Shown here: positions 9,245 to 21,739 of the stretch, in pieces | Layout of the letters: the number at the start of each line of letters is the position of its first letter | Position numbering within the stretch: position 1 is the stretch's first letter | DNA from: Pholiota molesta | Taxonomy: Eukaryota; Basidiomycota; Agaricomycetes; Agaricales; Strophariaceae | DNA: 64,000 nt | Assembly: GCA_014925825.1 (NCBI GenBank) | Contig: JACGCK010000130.1 | Location: 62,001-126,000, forward strand | Direction of reading: 5' to 3' | Made by a program: the position numbers and the translations under genes | Notes under the pieces: generated by a model | The model's database searches: none | What the model was told of the DNA's origin: nothing | The model's input: the letters and a program-made list of their open reading frames with translations, nothing else

Positions 9245-11610
9245 ATGCTTGAAACACTAAAGAAACCCGGGTCACTCATTGTCAAGACCGGCACCATCAT
9301 CGGGGGTATCTATGTCGCGCGAGGCTACATGCGCGAGAGACTAGAAGATGTGCGGGAAAAGATGGAGGAAGAAACGAGAGCCAAGGAGAGGTGAGTTCTT
9401 ATATTCGAAATACATACAGGATGCGACTCAACTCCTACTAGTCTGAGGACAAGATTTACCCAAACTCAGGAAGATGTTGCCTACACCGTTCTTGCACTGC
9501 TTCCAACACTCTCCGAGCAAGTTCTACAGGATATGGATGTAGACACACTGACAAGAGAGCTACAAGCTCGCTCAAAAGCGCGCACATCACGAACACTACC
9601 CGCACAACCAACATCCAGACCCCCATCAAGCCTCGCATCCAGCATCATCGAAGTCGCTGCGTATCCACCCGCACCATATCCTTCTATTGCACCCCACGAC
9701 GTCGACGCCGACGCACGGTCGGACGTGGATTCCGTGGCGCATTCCTCTGAAACCGGCTCGCAAACGGACGAGCGGCACGCGCAGATCGCCTCCAGCTCTC
9801 GATCAGTGTACCACACAGCGACGTCTGCGTCATTTATCTCAGAAACGAGCTCGGTGACGCGCAGCTGGGTTGTTGATGTTGACACAGCAGAGCGGCCTCG
9901 GTCGCCTACTGCATCTGGCATTTCAGAGACCAGCAGCGCGGCAGGAGATGAACGGATGGTACGCGCTTAGCTTTTTCTGAAAGTATATTCTTATGAACGA
10001 GTATAGTCGGAGAGCATCATTAGCACCTCAACCAATACTACGACGACCTCCGAGGCAGAATCTTCCGACGCACGGACAAAGGCCGAGCTATGGAACGAGC
10101 TCAAACTCCTCAGTATGTCGTCTCGTGTACCTCATCTTTCTGAACTCACCCTCCGCAGCGTTCACACGGACCCTCACCACCGTCTACGCGAGCACCCTCC
10201 TCTGCCTCCTGACCACCCTGCAATTGACGCTGCTCGCGCGGGGCAAATACGTCAACTCGGTGGTCCAGGCAGAGAAGCAGGAGCGCATGGAAGAGCGGAT
10301 GCGCGAGCGCATGGAACGCGAGCTCAGCCCCAGCAATCTGCTCCTGAAGGGCGCGGGTGGCTGGATCGGGGGCCTGCTCGGCCGCGAGGACAGCATGCAA
10401 GCCAGTTTGGAGTCGCTGCTGGAGGGACTCGGGTTGGACGAGGAGTCAGATGACGACGACAGGGAGGTGGGAGTTAGTGCGGAGAAGGGGATATGGCTGG
10501 GTGAAATTGGGGAGGAGCTGGAGAGCAAGTACTTGACGATGAGTTGGTGGCTGCTGCATGTTGGATGGAAGGATATAGGTGAACGCGTAAGAAGAGCTGC
10601 TGAGGAGGTGTTCAATGGGTTCGTCTCCCATCTTTCCTGGGCGTTATGATCGTTAATGAAGTATCCCTTTCGCAGAGTATCTCTTAAAACCAAGTTGTCT
10701 GCTATTGATCTACACAGACTAGTCGCGGACGTTCGACGGAGAGTGGAACACGAAATTACGTTCGAGGGCACCGAAAAGAAAACAACGTAGGTTTTCCTTC
10801 TAAATATGCCGAATCGGCAAACCTAATGTATTCACCCACAGCTTCTTGTCATCCTTGCTCCCGCCCACCCCGGAGACAATATACCATGTACTCACACAGG
10901 GCGGGTACACATCCTCCTCCCCCGGCACGTCATTACCGTCGCAGTTCATCCACAGCGACAGCCACATACCCTATGACGCCCAAAGCCAGCACGGTAGCGA
11001 CTACACACAGTCCCACCACGGCAACCCTGCGCCCGCCCTCGCCGCATCCGTCACGTCGTCGCAGCTCTCGCACAGCTTCGTCAACTCGCCTGCCCTCGCC
11101 GTGTCCGCGCACGCCGGACCCAGCGCCGCGGGCCCACCGCACCCCCACCCCCATGCGCGCGCACGCGAGGCACCCGCGTACCTCCCCGCACCCCCCGCCC
11201 CGCACTACGCCGCGTTCCTCGACGCGCCCTTCCTCGCGCTGCTGGACGAGACGCGGCGCATCTTGGGCTCGCCCGACTTCGCGCGGGTGCTGGAGGTGTC
11301 GCTGGATCAGGCGACGGCGATCTTGTTCGAGGGGCTGGAGAAGAATGTGTTCCGGACAGGGAGCGGTGGGGAGGGAGGGGAGGAGCGGATACGGCTCGCG
11401 GGGCTCCTGCCTGGGCTGGCGAGGTGGAGCCAGCTGGCGCTCGAGGGGCTGCCGAATGAGCTTGTGGATGTGAGTCTCTATTTCCGATTTGGTGTGGCGG
11501 AATGTTTTTGGATTGACGTGCGGATTGTTTTGCAGAGAATTTTGGGACAGAGGGAGGTGGGGTGTATGTCTGCGCTTACGTTTGCGAAGTTTGAGGAGTA
11601 CTTCCATTGA
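9245..11610 (+). CDS. PEX3: peroxin-3, peroxisomal membrane biogenesis factor
   Basis: Seven exons by eye: 9245-9390, 9442-9958, 10007-10112, 10159-10618, 10676-10786, 10842-11469 and 11536-11610, giving 680 codons in frame. Pex3 is the membrane docking factor for Pex19 and is needed to insert peroxisomal membrane proteins. The N-terminus has the expected short membrane segment (TGTIIGGIYVARGYMRERL) followed by a charged helix. The core FTRTLTTVYASTLLCLLTTL and YVNSVV block is typical of the family, as is the C-terminal WSQLALEGLPNELVD. The protein is long for Pex3 (human 373, yeast 441 residues). The excess is low-complexity sequence: a Ser/Thr/Ala-rich insert at about residues 80-220 and a Pro/His/Ala-rich insert in exon 6. 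The gene is head-to-head with P450-1, with 476 bp between start codons. Confidence 0.9.
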
Positions 11611-12310
11611 AGGATGTTGTGTTATGGAATTGAGGTGCATGTTCTATCCTATAGTTGATGCGTTGTTGTCGGTATGATTCGCGGTAATATTTTATATTGG
11701 TGTCATATCTGGTTTACAGCGACGCGTACTCGCTGATCGACGCGACAGTAAGATTCGGAGATCTTGGGTGGTATTCCGTGATCGCTGCCGTCAGGAAGGT
11801 GTTCTCGACGGATTAATTAGACATTTCAGTACTAGTAGTGGCATGATGATCGCAGATCATGATTCAGGTGCCGAAGGGAAGGGCCGTACTTTCCTTAATA
11901 TTTGCACAATCTAACACTGCTGAAAGTGATTGCTGTTTCTGAATGGAACAGTGTATTGGGGACAGGTATCATGGCTGCTCCCGAACGAAATAAATAACAT
12001 GTTCTAATTTGGAAGATTGAATAATTTGAATACTTAAACATAAAGGCTGCTTTAAACTTGTTGGTGTTCAATGACGCTAGGCCGCATAGGTACTTATGTC
12101 TCTAAACATCTACATACGCTTTGTCGGGCTAGCGACATTTGTCACCTCGTCCATATTATCTACAACTTTTACCGCGCAATAAAATTATCAAAGGTCTCTA
12201 CTCGAACAGCTATCCTCATGTCGTTTGAATGCCGCATCAGAATAGGATCTCCCACAATGACGACACTGTCGTGGCGTTAAGCGAAAATGTGCCGAGATAT
12301 GATCTATGTA
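11611..12310. other. 3' flank of PEX3, no gene seen
   Basis: No open frame with family character, no repeat and no RNA gene recognised. It is moderately AT-rich from 11900 to 12200. Confidence 0.4.
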
Positions 12311-12329
12311 TGCCACAAAACTAGGTAAG

Positions 12330-14167
12330 CACTGGTGGATTCGTCAGGGTAATAAAGTAGCAATCCTCACTTTTAAGTCCACTCGATCTTGTGAAGGAAT
12401 TTCCGCAAAAGTGGAAAGGACAATATACTTTTGTCTTCCGAGTCTTTCTCGTATCTCTTTCCCTCCGGCCTACGGCTGAACCAATGGTAGGCTTGAACCG
12501 TTGGAAGAGCTGTTTGATTTCGGCCACGGGAGGGATAGAACCCCGGCGGCTACAATCTTCTTCAAATGCCTTCTGAATTTTAGTCATGCCATCTACTGAG
12601 TTGGGTACCGTTGTCACCGAGCGCAATAGCTCAGAATTTTTACCAGAAACTCCAGAAAATAGTGGTGCATATTCCCGCTGAGATCTCGTGCTGAAACGGT
12701 GCTCGCGGTGCTGGCGGTCTCCAGGTTTATGATACTGTCCCGCTGGGGCTTCAGTAATGTATGGCACACTGCAGCCAAACGACAGTGAAGACGGGGATTC
12801 AATATCGAGGCTTCGAGGATACACGTCTGAGGCTGCTTACTCACTTTGCACAGTGGGGTTTGAGTAAATCACATTTTCGACGGTGCCTGTATTGCGCTTA
12901 GCGTCTCCATGCTGTGGCGACCACGAAAAGGCGGGATGTGGTAGAGGTAGAAAGGATGGAACTTGAACCGATGGTGAACGCCAATTGGCTTCCCTGCGTG
13001 TGAAGTTAGATCGATCTGAAAGAGAATTTGGGTTGAAGAAATTTTACTCGTATCAAACGCGCGAATATGTCCATCTTGCCAATCTTCTGGGTATGCCGTT
13101 TCTGATGAGGGTATTAATATATGTAAAACTAGATGATTGAAGGAGAAATCACGTCGAGAATGACCATATACGGAACAAGGCATATCTCTTTCACACCATT
13201 CTTGCGGAATAGCTTGCATATTTGAGGCTACGTTTTGGGACATGATATTGGCTGTATGAACCGATCCCATCCTCGGTAAGAGCGTCGTTTCGGACCCAGA
13301 TGACTGCATGCTGTCGATTGTCCCTATAGGCATTACTCACATATAGTAAATCGACATGAAAAAACAAGAAAATTGGCTCACAGTCGCTGACTGGCATGGA
13401 AGAGGACTCCTGCATGGGGTGGGAAGGATCTGTTTGGCAGTTCAGACTGTGGTCAGAAAATATATGTTCAGGAAGATGAGACACCCACATTCACAGGTCC
13501 AGGATGCCATATTTTTGTCCTGGCGATCCAGGTTCGCCTTCTCAAACCACTGCAGAAGAGCTTTCGGCCCGCCTCTTGATATACTGTTGTCTTCGAGCAG
13601 GATATCCAACGCGAGACCTTGCTGCGAGTCTGCGCTTGTCATCAAATTGCCGACGTCAATAGAGGGGTGCACATGGGGAGGGAGATCTATGTGCTGTCCT
13701 ATAAACCAATCTTCTCCCATGGTCAGCGGACGATAGGAGCTGAGGTAGATAGTGCGTGCGGTGCTTGTTATAATCGATGAAGGCTCTAATCCAAGGGTAC
13801 CAACCAGAGCTCTTAAATAGGGTGTAGGCTATTTGAGTGACATATTTTTCTCCATGGCAGTATAGTAAAAATCCCTCAATTAAATAATTAGGCACATCCT
13901 TAAGTAATGCTTCAAATCGTGCATGAATGTGGCTGCGGTTTTGCCAACTGAGTTAGTGAAAACCGCACAGCAAATCCTAAAATTGTAACTAGATATCGGG
14001 GAGCGATGAAGACTGGTAGGACACTCATTGGACACTAACACGTATCGTGATTTAGCGTCCCATTCGTCTCTCGAACTTGGGAAGATGATATCTTGGGCGT
14101 ATGTGGCAATCAAAAGAAGGAGGCGTACTAACACAGGATCCCACACACACACATCGTATAGGGTCAA
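12330..14167 (-). CDS. unrecognised multi-exon gene or relic
   Basis: Several minus-strand frames look coding but do not join cleanly. Pieces are near 14167-13880, 13895-13656 (NYLIEGFLLYCHGEKYVTQ), 13720-13480 (GQHIDLPPHVHPSIDVG, then GGPKALLQWFEKANLDRQDK), 13333-12869 (SFNHLVLHILIPSSETAYP) and 12820-12330. The last piece ends in KVYCPFHFCGNSFTRSSGL, a Cys-Cys plus basic segment that resembles the start of a C2H2 zinc finger, but the histidine pair is not visible. Candidate splice sites between pieces are weak or give very short introns. It could be a degenerate gene or a fast-evolving hypothetical protein. No function is claimed. Confidence 0.3.
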
Positions 14168-15150
14168 TTACCCTGGCAGATATCAAAAGGTAGTCCAAAA
14201 TTTTTCCAAAAATATCTTAGTCATATATGTATGTATACATCAATGATCAAGGATCGGGGGTGCGGAAGCAGTTTGCGAATTATTGCTATCGTCACTATGT
14301 ATTCAGGCCGCTCGGCGCTCCCCACAATGGTAAATTTTCCATAATCGGATTGACAGACACATGGGTCGGCTAATTAGACGCGCGTTTTGATGCCTGACAA
14401 AAACGTGGCGGTAGTGAAGGCGCAAACTGGGTGACTTTTGGCTTTCGACGGCCTACTCACACCATCTCCTCCCAAAAGTGTTCGGCTCTGCAGTACTAGA
14501 ATACTTCGCACAACTTCCGAAGCTTGCAGTGTTCTCTGCTTCTACTCTGCTCTGCATGGGTATTGAGATATGCAAGCGAATACAGGCAGACTATTATTAC
14601 GAGAGCCCCACGGCGTGGTGAACTGAGATCACCATCATGATTGACGGACCCAGACGAACCCAGCTTCTGCAGGGTTGCAGTTTCTCGCGGTAATTGCCAG
14701 ATGGTGTTGGAACCTTGGATAGGGTCTGCGAGGGTCTGCGGCGTAGAAGCGCGCTTGACACTTGTATGTATGGCATTCGTTAATGGGGATGTTATCATCT
14801 ATGGCATGGTGGGTCATACCCTGTGTACTTGTGTAGACTTCAATATAAAGAGATGGCCATTACTTAGTTGGAGATGCATTCATGAGTGGCTACCAAGATA
14901 TGCGAAAAAAAAAAAAACCGTAGATGTGGAGATGAAAATTCTAGCGCCCATCTATTAGCGGCGTGTGCCATGTGGCGCCATGTGGGTTAGATCGGCTGCT
15001 GCTGTCAGTGTTACGCTTGAACAACGCGTTGCAAGCCACGCGACGGTATTCCCGTATGTAAAGCTGTGCCAACTTAAAAACGTGGTGGCGATGCCTTAGT
15101 CGTACCGTACTGTCATTGGGTGGCATCAGCTGCTCCTTTGCCTCGCCCAT
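14168..15150. other. intergenic, no gene recognised
   Basis: Only short frames without family features. A run of 12 A lies near 14908-14919. Nothing else stands out. Confidence 0.35.
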
Positions 15151-15179
15151 GTCCGCGACGTTGAGCGCGCGGAGGCGCT

Positions 15180-16475
15180 CAAGATCTATGGTGATTCGCG
15201 GGGTCTTGGCGATACAACTCGTCGATTGCCATGAGTTGCGCGCGGATAATAACGGAGAACACTACAAGGTCGAGGACCATAGATACTTGTAGGTGCCATG
15301 CGAGATGAGCATGGCACCGACGAAGAAGAAGATCGCCCCGGTGAGGTAGATGGGGCCTGAGGTGACGAGCGAGGTCAGCGGCGGCGTCGAATTGCGCACC
15401 GAAGATGGGCTTGAAAGGCATGCAGCGGATGTGCACATCGACGATTGCCTGAAAGAATGCATCAATCTCTCAGATCTCCCCCAAAAAAATACACACCAGA
15501 ATATCCCCTCGCAATCTCCTCCTTGCCCCATTTAAAGCACCATTGATCCACTCCCCAAACTTTACAAATAGTGGAGCGGTTGCTTCGCGCAGTGGGCGCC
15601 AGGAGAGAAACAGCAGATTTCAGAGATTTCAGCTAACAAGTCCTTGCGTGCCTTCTGAGCCAGAATCATCGTCATAGTATCCAGATCAACGTCGGTGGCA
15701 ATTGACAGTCAGAGGCGTCCCGAGGACTTACATAATTCAAATGGATTTCTGGTAAGGGATGTGCAACTCGCGCCAGGGATCCAAAAGCGGGACTTGTGCG
15801 GACGACATGTCCTTCTACAGTACAGCACTGGGTCCTAACTGGGTCCCCAAGTAAGCCGTTCACTCCATTCGGAGGAGGAAAAATCATCCGAAATAGATGC
15901 CGAGCCAGATTAGGCGCAATCCCAGAGCGCGCGACCATCAGCTGCCACACCAGTGCCTAGCGCAGCCGCCGCAGCGCAGCGCAACGCCCACCGTATCGCC
16001 ACATCCACCTGCACAAACACTACCACCACAAGATCCCGCGCATTGTCCCTGAACCTAACCACCTTTTGCTTCTGCCTCGGCGTGGAGTTCCCAGCGCGGA
16101 CAAAACACTTCTTGTCCTCAAAACTGGCGGAGCGCGTCGTCCAGCGCATACATGCGGTCTCCATGAGGAGGTGTTATGTACAGAGGAAGAAACTGTCAAG
16201 TGCCTTGATTCCCAAAACTACACCACTCAAGCAGTATGTAGTGAGTTATCTTGTACCCCGATGGTGAAGAAGTTATAATTTCGCTGTAGGCGAGACCTGC
16301 AATGAGGCCAAGGCCGAAAATGGGGAGGCCCGAGGGATGATGGAGAGCACACTGCGTGGATCTCCGGAGCAGGGACGACAGACCAGCCAGGAGCACGTAC
16401 CATCAGGTCCTGCCGGTGCGGTTGCGCACGAAAGCTCAGGTAAGGCTTATCGTTCGTCATCTCCTGAGTCTGCAC
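15180..16475 (-). pseudogene. relic of an unrecognised gene, copy 3
   Basis: Minus-strand coding pieces related to the relics at 0.5-1.6 kb and 17.1-18.3 kb. The clearest is SGPIYLTGAIFFFVGAMLIS near 15350, which corresponds to SGLIFLAEARLFFVGAALIS in copy 2. A second is PIFGLGLIAGLAYSEIIT near 16310, which corresponds to PIFRLGLNLCLGSSAMT. This copy is less damaged in the hydrophobic segments, so the ancestor was probably a membrane protein. Stops and frame changes interrupt it (for example after position 15270 and near 15950), so it is unlikely to work. Family not recognised. Confidence 0.45.
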
Positions 16476-16479
16476 CGAA

Positions 16480-17080
16480 TCTCACTCGCATCACAGGTCT
16501 CTCTATTCCTCAACGAAGTGTGCGGCCTCAGAAGGCGAAGGCATCGCAGCCGAAATAGAAGAAAACCCGCACTGTCAATGAACCATTGTAAGTGCCGTTG
16601 AACATCAGTCTAAATAAAAGGACTTGCAAGTTATCGTTTTGATTGAAAAAAGTGGAGAGAGCGTAGGAGCGCTCTTTTTTCCGCGTCAGAAGGAGATCCT
16701 GCGCGACAGAGAAAGCCCATCATTGAAAATTGGGCTTATCAGTTTGTTTGTACGTGTAACGTACATGCCAATGGGATCTTCTTGCAAGACGTTAATTTAT
16801 CCATAGATGAGCTGTCTTCATACTTCGACTTTGCTCATCGCGGAGCAGTCGTATAGAAAGCTCTCGATAAGGAAATCAACTTTTCACTGCCGCTCGATCC
16901 TCTGATAGCGCGGGCCGGCACCTCGCCATTGACGCGCTGCGATTCCGCTTTCACTTGCACGCTGCCCACCAGTAATGTCTCATAGACAATTTGAATCCGA
17001 AATTTTCTCTTTTCTTTCATTACTGTGAAATCTTGGAGCAATTCTGATTCCTGACTCAAAAACAAGGATCAGAGTGTAAA
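16480..17080. other. intergenic, no gene recognised
   Basis: Short frames only. Nothing matches the flanking relics or a known family. Confidence 0.35.
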
Positions 17081-17084
17081 ACAA

Positions 17085-18335
17085 ACCCAAGGTAAGCACT
17101 TTGGCAAGATGCTCCATCACTGGGAGCGTGTCCAAGTCAAATGGGAAACTTGAGTACGTCGTCTGGCCATACTCGCGATCTCCACTACGAGGAAGTGCTC
17201 TGCGCTGAAGAAGAAGCCGTCGAGCGCCGCAAAGCCAGGGACCACGCCGCGGAAGCGGCATGTACATAGCGCTAGCATCTTATGTCGGAAGATGCGCGAT
17301 GGAAGGATGGCCAACATAAGTGTCATCGCGCTGGAGCCTAGACACAAGTTGAGGCCGAGGCGGAAGATGGGTGATTGGAGATGGCAGAGAACACGGTGTG
17401 CAGGACATTTTAGAAAGGCGACGGTGGATAGGTGTCCTCGTCGGTCTTCCATCGTTCTCGTGGCAGAAGTCCTCGTCATTGGTGGCTTCGTTTCCTTGGG
17501 CCGACTGCGCTGAGCGGGGTGCATCCAAAGCTGATCGTGAGCGATGTTCGTAGAGCCGTTGAAGCGTGCTGATGCCAGTGATGGTGAAGGAGGAGAATAT
17601 GACAAAGTTGAGATCTTCGACCAAAAGTATGTGCAGGGTCCGTGCGAGATGAGGGCAGCGCCAACGAAGAAAAGACGCGCCTCGGCGAGGAAGATGAGTC
17701 CTGAAGCAACTCCATATGTAAACCACTCAACGAGGGAGGACACCGCCTGGACACCGCACGCCGCCGACCGGGTAAGGCGCGGTCGACGGCGGCGTCGAAG
17801 TACGACGTAAAAATAGATTTACATAAAAGATGTGCAGCGGGCTGCCTGCGGATACTTACCGCGAACATACTTAGATTGCCTGTAAAAAAAAATCAGCCTG
17901 ATCTCGCAATTCAAAATGGAAAGCCACTGACAGGCTTCCAGCATGACACCTCCTCCAGCATTGCCCCAGCCACAACACCCTGCGCTACCACGGCCGGCAT
18001 CAAATTTCTCGTATCGTACCCACCCGATCCATCACCTCGTCAGTCTCGAGGCAGAATTCCCAGCACGGTCGGACCATTTCTTTTAGCCTGGGGCTGCATG
18101 CGCTAAAGGCGGAGGAGCGTAAGCGCGTCATGCAGCCCGTGCCCGCAATCTTCATGAGGAAGTACTCGCGCCGAGGAAAAAGCGCTGTCGAGCTTGCGAT
18201 ACCTAGGACGACGCCGCCGACTCGGTTGATGGCGCTGGCTGGCATATTGGGCCGCGACGGAAACATAAAACACGAGGCACGAGAGGGGGGCACCCAGCAA
18301 AGAAGATGGGCACCATCGCTTTGCCGGCGAGGCAT
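17085..18335 (-). pseudogene. relic of an unrecognised gene, copy 2
   Basis: Inverted partner of 480-1620. It preserves MPRRQSDGAHLL (near 18300), RREYFLMKIAGTGCMTRLRS (near 18150), SSLVEWFTYGVASGLIFL (near 17740) and LDGFFFSAEHFLVV (near 17210), spread over two or three frames with stops. It lies immediately upstream of P450-2 and divergent from it. Copy 1 lies beyond the 3' end of P450-1. The pair is therefore not a simple inverted duplication of one block. Confidence 0.5.
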
Positions 18336-18499
18336 TATGCATTATTATGATTCAAGGCATGGCGCGCAGCAGACGCGGTGCTGGTCGTGACGCGTTGACG
18401 TGTGACATCCACGAGCAAATCATGACATCGAACTGTTGAAACTTGACGAATTTGCTTTTCCTCAACATTTGCTCAACATCAACGCAACAACGTTTTCAA

Positions 18500-18546
18500 C
18501 CTCAATTGCCTTAGAGAAAAAAGATAGTATGCACCGCTGATTGAGG
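18500..18546. promoter_or_regulatory. inverted repeat conserved upstream of the P450 paralogues (copy 2)
   Basis: CCTCAATT and GATTGAGG halves span 47 bp, 192 bp upstream of the P450-2 ATG. This is the same spacing and distance as in copy 1. The surrounding ~250 bp are also similar, so conservation may partly reflect recent duplication. Confidence 0.4.
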
Positions 18547-18737
18547 CTTAGCGCTTAGCGCCCAACACCAAGTATCGACCTCAGTAAATGTCTTTACGCC
18601 TTATAGGAGTCAGCTATGTTTACATTACGTACTTACACTCTGACGTGCCACCGCATCCATCTCGTTAGGGTTACAACGTGTACCCTCGACCCACGAAAGC
18701 ATCAAATACCTGTCACTTCCTGACCATCTCGAACATC

Positions 18738-21046
18738 ATGGATATCAACATACCTACAGCGCTATTCAGCGTCTTTGCAGGCCTGCTTGTCGTCGTTCTG
18801 CTACAAAAACTCGCATCTAACTTGGACGATGTCCCGTCTTTGCAGGGACCGAAGTCTCAATCGTGGTTGTTTGGTAAGTTGCTATAAATCACACAAACCG
18901 AAACGTTTCATGTATCCATTGATTTGTAAATGGTGTTCTAGGGAACATGGTCGACCTGGTGCTGGGCCTTCCTGCTGGAAAAACCACGTTAACTTGGTTC
19001 GCAAAATACGGAGATGTCTTTAGGTTCTCGTCTTGCTTCGGAGTGCGTGCTTTTCTGTTAGTTCGTTTGGCCCCTTCTTTTTAACTTTGTCGCAAATGTA
19101 GGAAGAGCAATTGTTTTTCCGAGATCCAGTCGCTATCAAACATATTCTCTCCAATCCAAATGTCTTCGCCAAAAATCCAGATCATCAATTCCTCAATCTT
19201 GTTGCGTTTGGCCCTGGAAGTATTTTCTATGTTGAAGGCGACGCTCACCGCCGGATACGTGCAATAATGAACCCCATGTTCTCAGCCTCAAGTGTCCGTG
19301 CATTGATCCCAGTACTCGAAAAAATCGCGCAGAATGTGAGTTCGTTGTCAATCGCGAAAATCGTAAGGAAATCACTGAAATCGCTGTCTTTTCTCTGTAT
19401 AGCTTTCTGAGGACTGGACACCACTCTCCGGTTCCGTGGTCGATGTTTGTCGCCCTATACATGCAACGACGTTACGGGCCATAACTGAAGGTTCATTCAG
19501 TTTCTCGTGTCTACACGTTTGACTAATTCTTTGAAGCTGTTATGGGATATGACACGGCGTCTGATGACGAATACACCTCAGCCTATGAAGACCTTGTGTA
19601 CGAGGGCGTTTCGTTCTGTTTAACATTTTCCCTCATGCTGATGTGTCTCTCAAAGGTTGATTATGGCGCAACGTTCAAAGGCGGGTATCCTAACCACCGG
19701 TATTCTGTCGAATCTCCCTGGATTTGTCATGAGATGGCTCAAAGACCACCCCCCTGAGGCTATGCAAAAGGCGCTAAGCCACCGTATCATGGCGCGGTCA
19801 ATCTCAAAGCGACTCCTGCAAAAACGACGGGAACTTTCAGGTACTGCTGGCGAGCCGGATGCGGACCTATTCAACATTTTAGGTGTGTTATTTCGTACAT
19901 TTAGGTCTATACATCGCTAAAATGTCTTTTCGACGCTTCTCAGTAAATACCAACGATAAATCAGCTTCCAAGATTAGTGAAGACGATTTGCATGACCAGT
20001 TTGGCGCTATAACAGTGGCCGGAGAGGAAACAACTGTGAGAGCATTCGAATTCATTGACCATGTAGACATAATCAACTTCCTCACCGATTCTAGGCCAAT
20101 ACTTTACTCTGGCTCTTATACTCCTTGGCGCAATATCCAGAGTGGCAAGCAAAGATGCGAATGGAAATCATCGAAGCATCCAACAAGGATTCTGGGAAAA
20201 AATTCGACTACGACCGACTTCCTGTCTTGAACGCAGTCGTCAAAGTAAGACCGTCCTGTCAATGTCTAACTAGAATCATTCACTGAAAGATGACCTTTCT
20301 GCTGTTGTAGGAAACCATGCGATTCTACGCCACTGTTCCACACACTGGCCGCATTGCATGCGTGGATACGGTAGTTCCTCTATCTACCGCAATTGTAACT
20401 TCTTCGGGGAAATCTATCAAGGAAATCCGAGTCAAGAAGGGACGAATGGCAATCATTAGTATGACTGGGTACAACAGGTCTGTAATTCGTCTTTATATTT
20501 GATATTCAGCCCTGGGGCCTTGCTCTATGTTATATTCTAATTGCGTCGAGTAGACTACCTAGCCTGTGGGGTGACGATGCGGACGAATTTAACCCCTCGC
20601 GATGGCTTGATGGTAGAGACCTTGCTACTGGAGGTTCCATTGGACCTTACGCTAACGTGTAAGCTGTTATCTCTTCCTGCGTAATGGTTTCTTGATTTTA
20701 AACGCCTGACAGGCTATCATTTTTGGGAGGGCCTCGTACATGTCTTGGGTGAGTCCCAGGAAGGATTGCAGAAATACAATCCATGGCTAATCATCTTTAT
20801 CTATTCTTTATTTTAGGTGGCGATTTGCGTATGTATTATGGGTCCTGACTCTTAGTTCTGTCTAGCTGACATATCTGTCCTGATAGAATACTCGAGATTC
20901 AAGTGATTGCGTCTGAGCTTGTCAAGAAATTCTCTTTCTCGCTCGCAGAAAATGTTACCATCCAGCCCGCAACCGCGATCACTCTGGTCCCCATGGATGG
21001 CGAAGAGAAGATGCGCCTTCCCTTGCTAATCGAGCGTCTTCAATGA
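18738..21046 (+). CDS. cytochrome P450 monooxygenase, paralogue 2
   Basis: Thirteen exons sum to 522 codons in frame: 18738-18873, 18942-19042, 19102-19335, 19403-19490, 19537-19597, 19656-19882, 19944-20035, 20095-20244, 20311-20477, 20554-20658, 20713-20748, 20817-20828 (12 nt) and 20887-21046. The N-terminus has a membrane anchor (LFSVFAGLLVVVLL), as expected for an ER-bound fungal P450. Key motifs in order are the C-helix region GDAHRRIRAIM, the I-helix AGEETT, ExxR as ETMR, and the haem-ligand loop FLGGPRTCLG with its cysteine. It should hydroxylate a small hydrophobic substrate using electrons from P450 reductase. The CYP family and substrate cannot be told from the sequence alone. The gene is tandem with paralogue 3. 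Confidence 0.92.
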
Positions 21047-21739
21047 AATTCACCACTCTCATATACTTTTTTGCTTTTCACAAGTATGTATGTTCTATGT
21101 CAGATGATCATTCTTTCATTATAAAATCGTTCATGGCATGTGCGGGTAAACTAAAATACGCTCATCAACACAACGGAGACGGCATAATTTGATTTAGGAT
21201 GCATTTTACATGGAAGGTGCAAAAAGAGCAAGGTACTTTTAGGCAGCCGCAGCCATAGCGCATGCGAGCGCAGATCGCGCGCATTGACGCACGTTGATGC
21301 GCCCTGATGGGCGTAGCGTCGGTCCTTTATATGGTAATTTCTCACGGCTGCCGTTGATGGCCGCTCTCACTTTGTGACAGATTCCGACCCTCTGAAGCCC
21401 TCTAACGACGGTTTTTCGCATTCGACATCCTCTTAGAGGGACGGTCACCGGCCTATCTTTTCCTCAACATTTGCTCAAAGAGCCGCCCAACATTCAAGAC
21501 ATCAACGCGACAGTGTTTTCAACCTCAATTGCCTCGAACTTGAAGAAAATGGTTCCCTGATTGAGGCTCAACACCAAGTATAATTAGTTCAAGTTACGTA
21601 TCCTCCGATGCGTGCGTATCTACTACCTGTCTACTAATTAAGTAAGTACTGCTGCCCATCTCGTTAGCTCATTAGGGATATATGAGGTGCCTTCGACCCA
21701 CGAAATGCATCCTGTCACTTCCTAACCAACTCGAACATC
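21047..21739. other. P450 intergenic region
   Basis: Holds the 3' flank of P450-2 and the promoter of P450-3. The last ~280 bp resemble the upstream regions of the other two P450s. A segment near 21240-21430 is unlike its neighbours and appears only here. Confidence 0.5.
21533..21566. promoter_or_regulatory. inverted repeat conserved upstream of the P450 paralogues (copy 3)
   Basis: CCTCAATT and ATTGAGG halves, 34 bp end to end, 174 bp upstream of the P450-3 ATG. The spacer is shorter and different from copies 1 and 2, yet both halves are kept. Confidence 0.45.
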
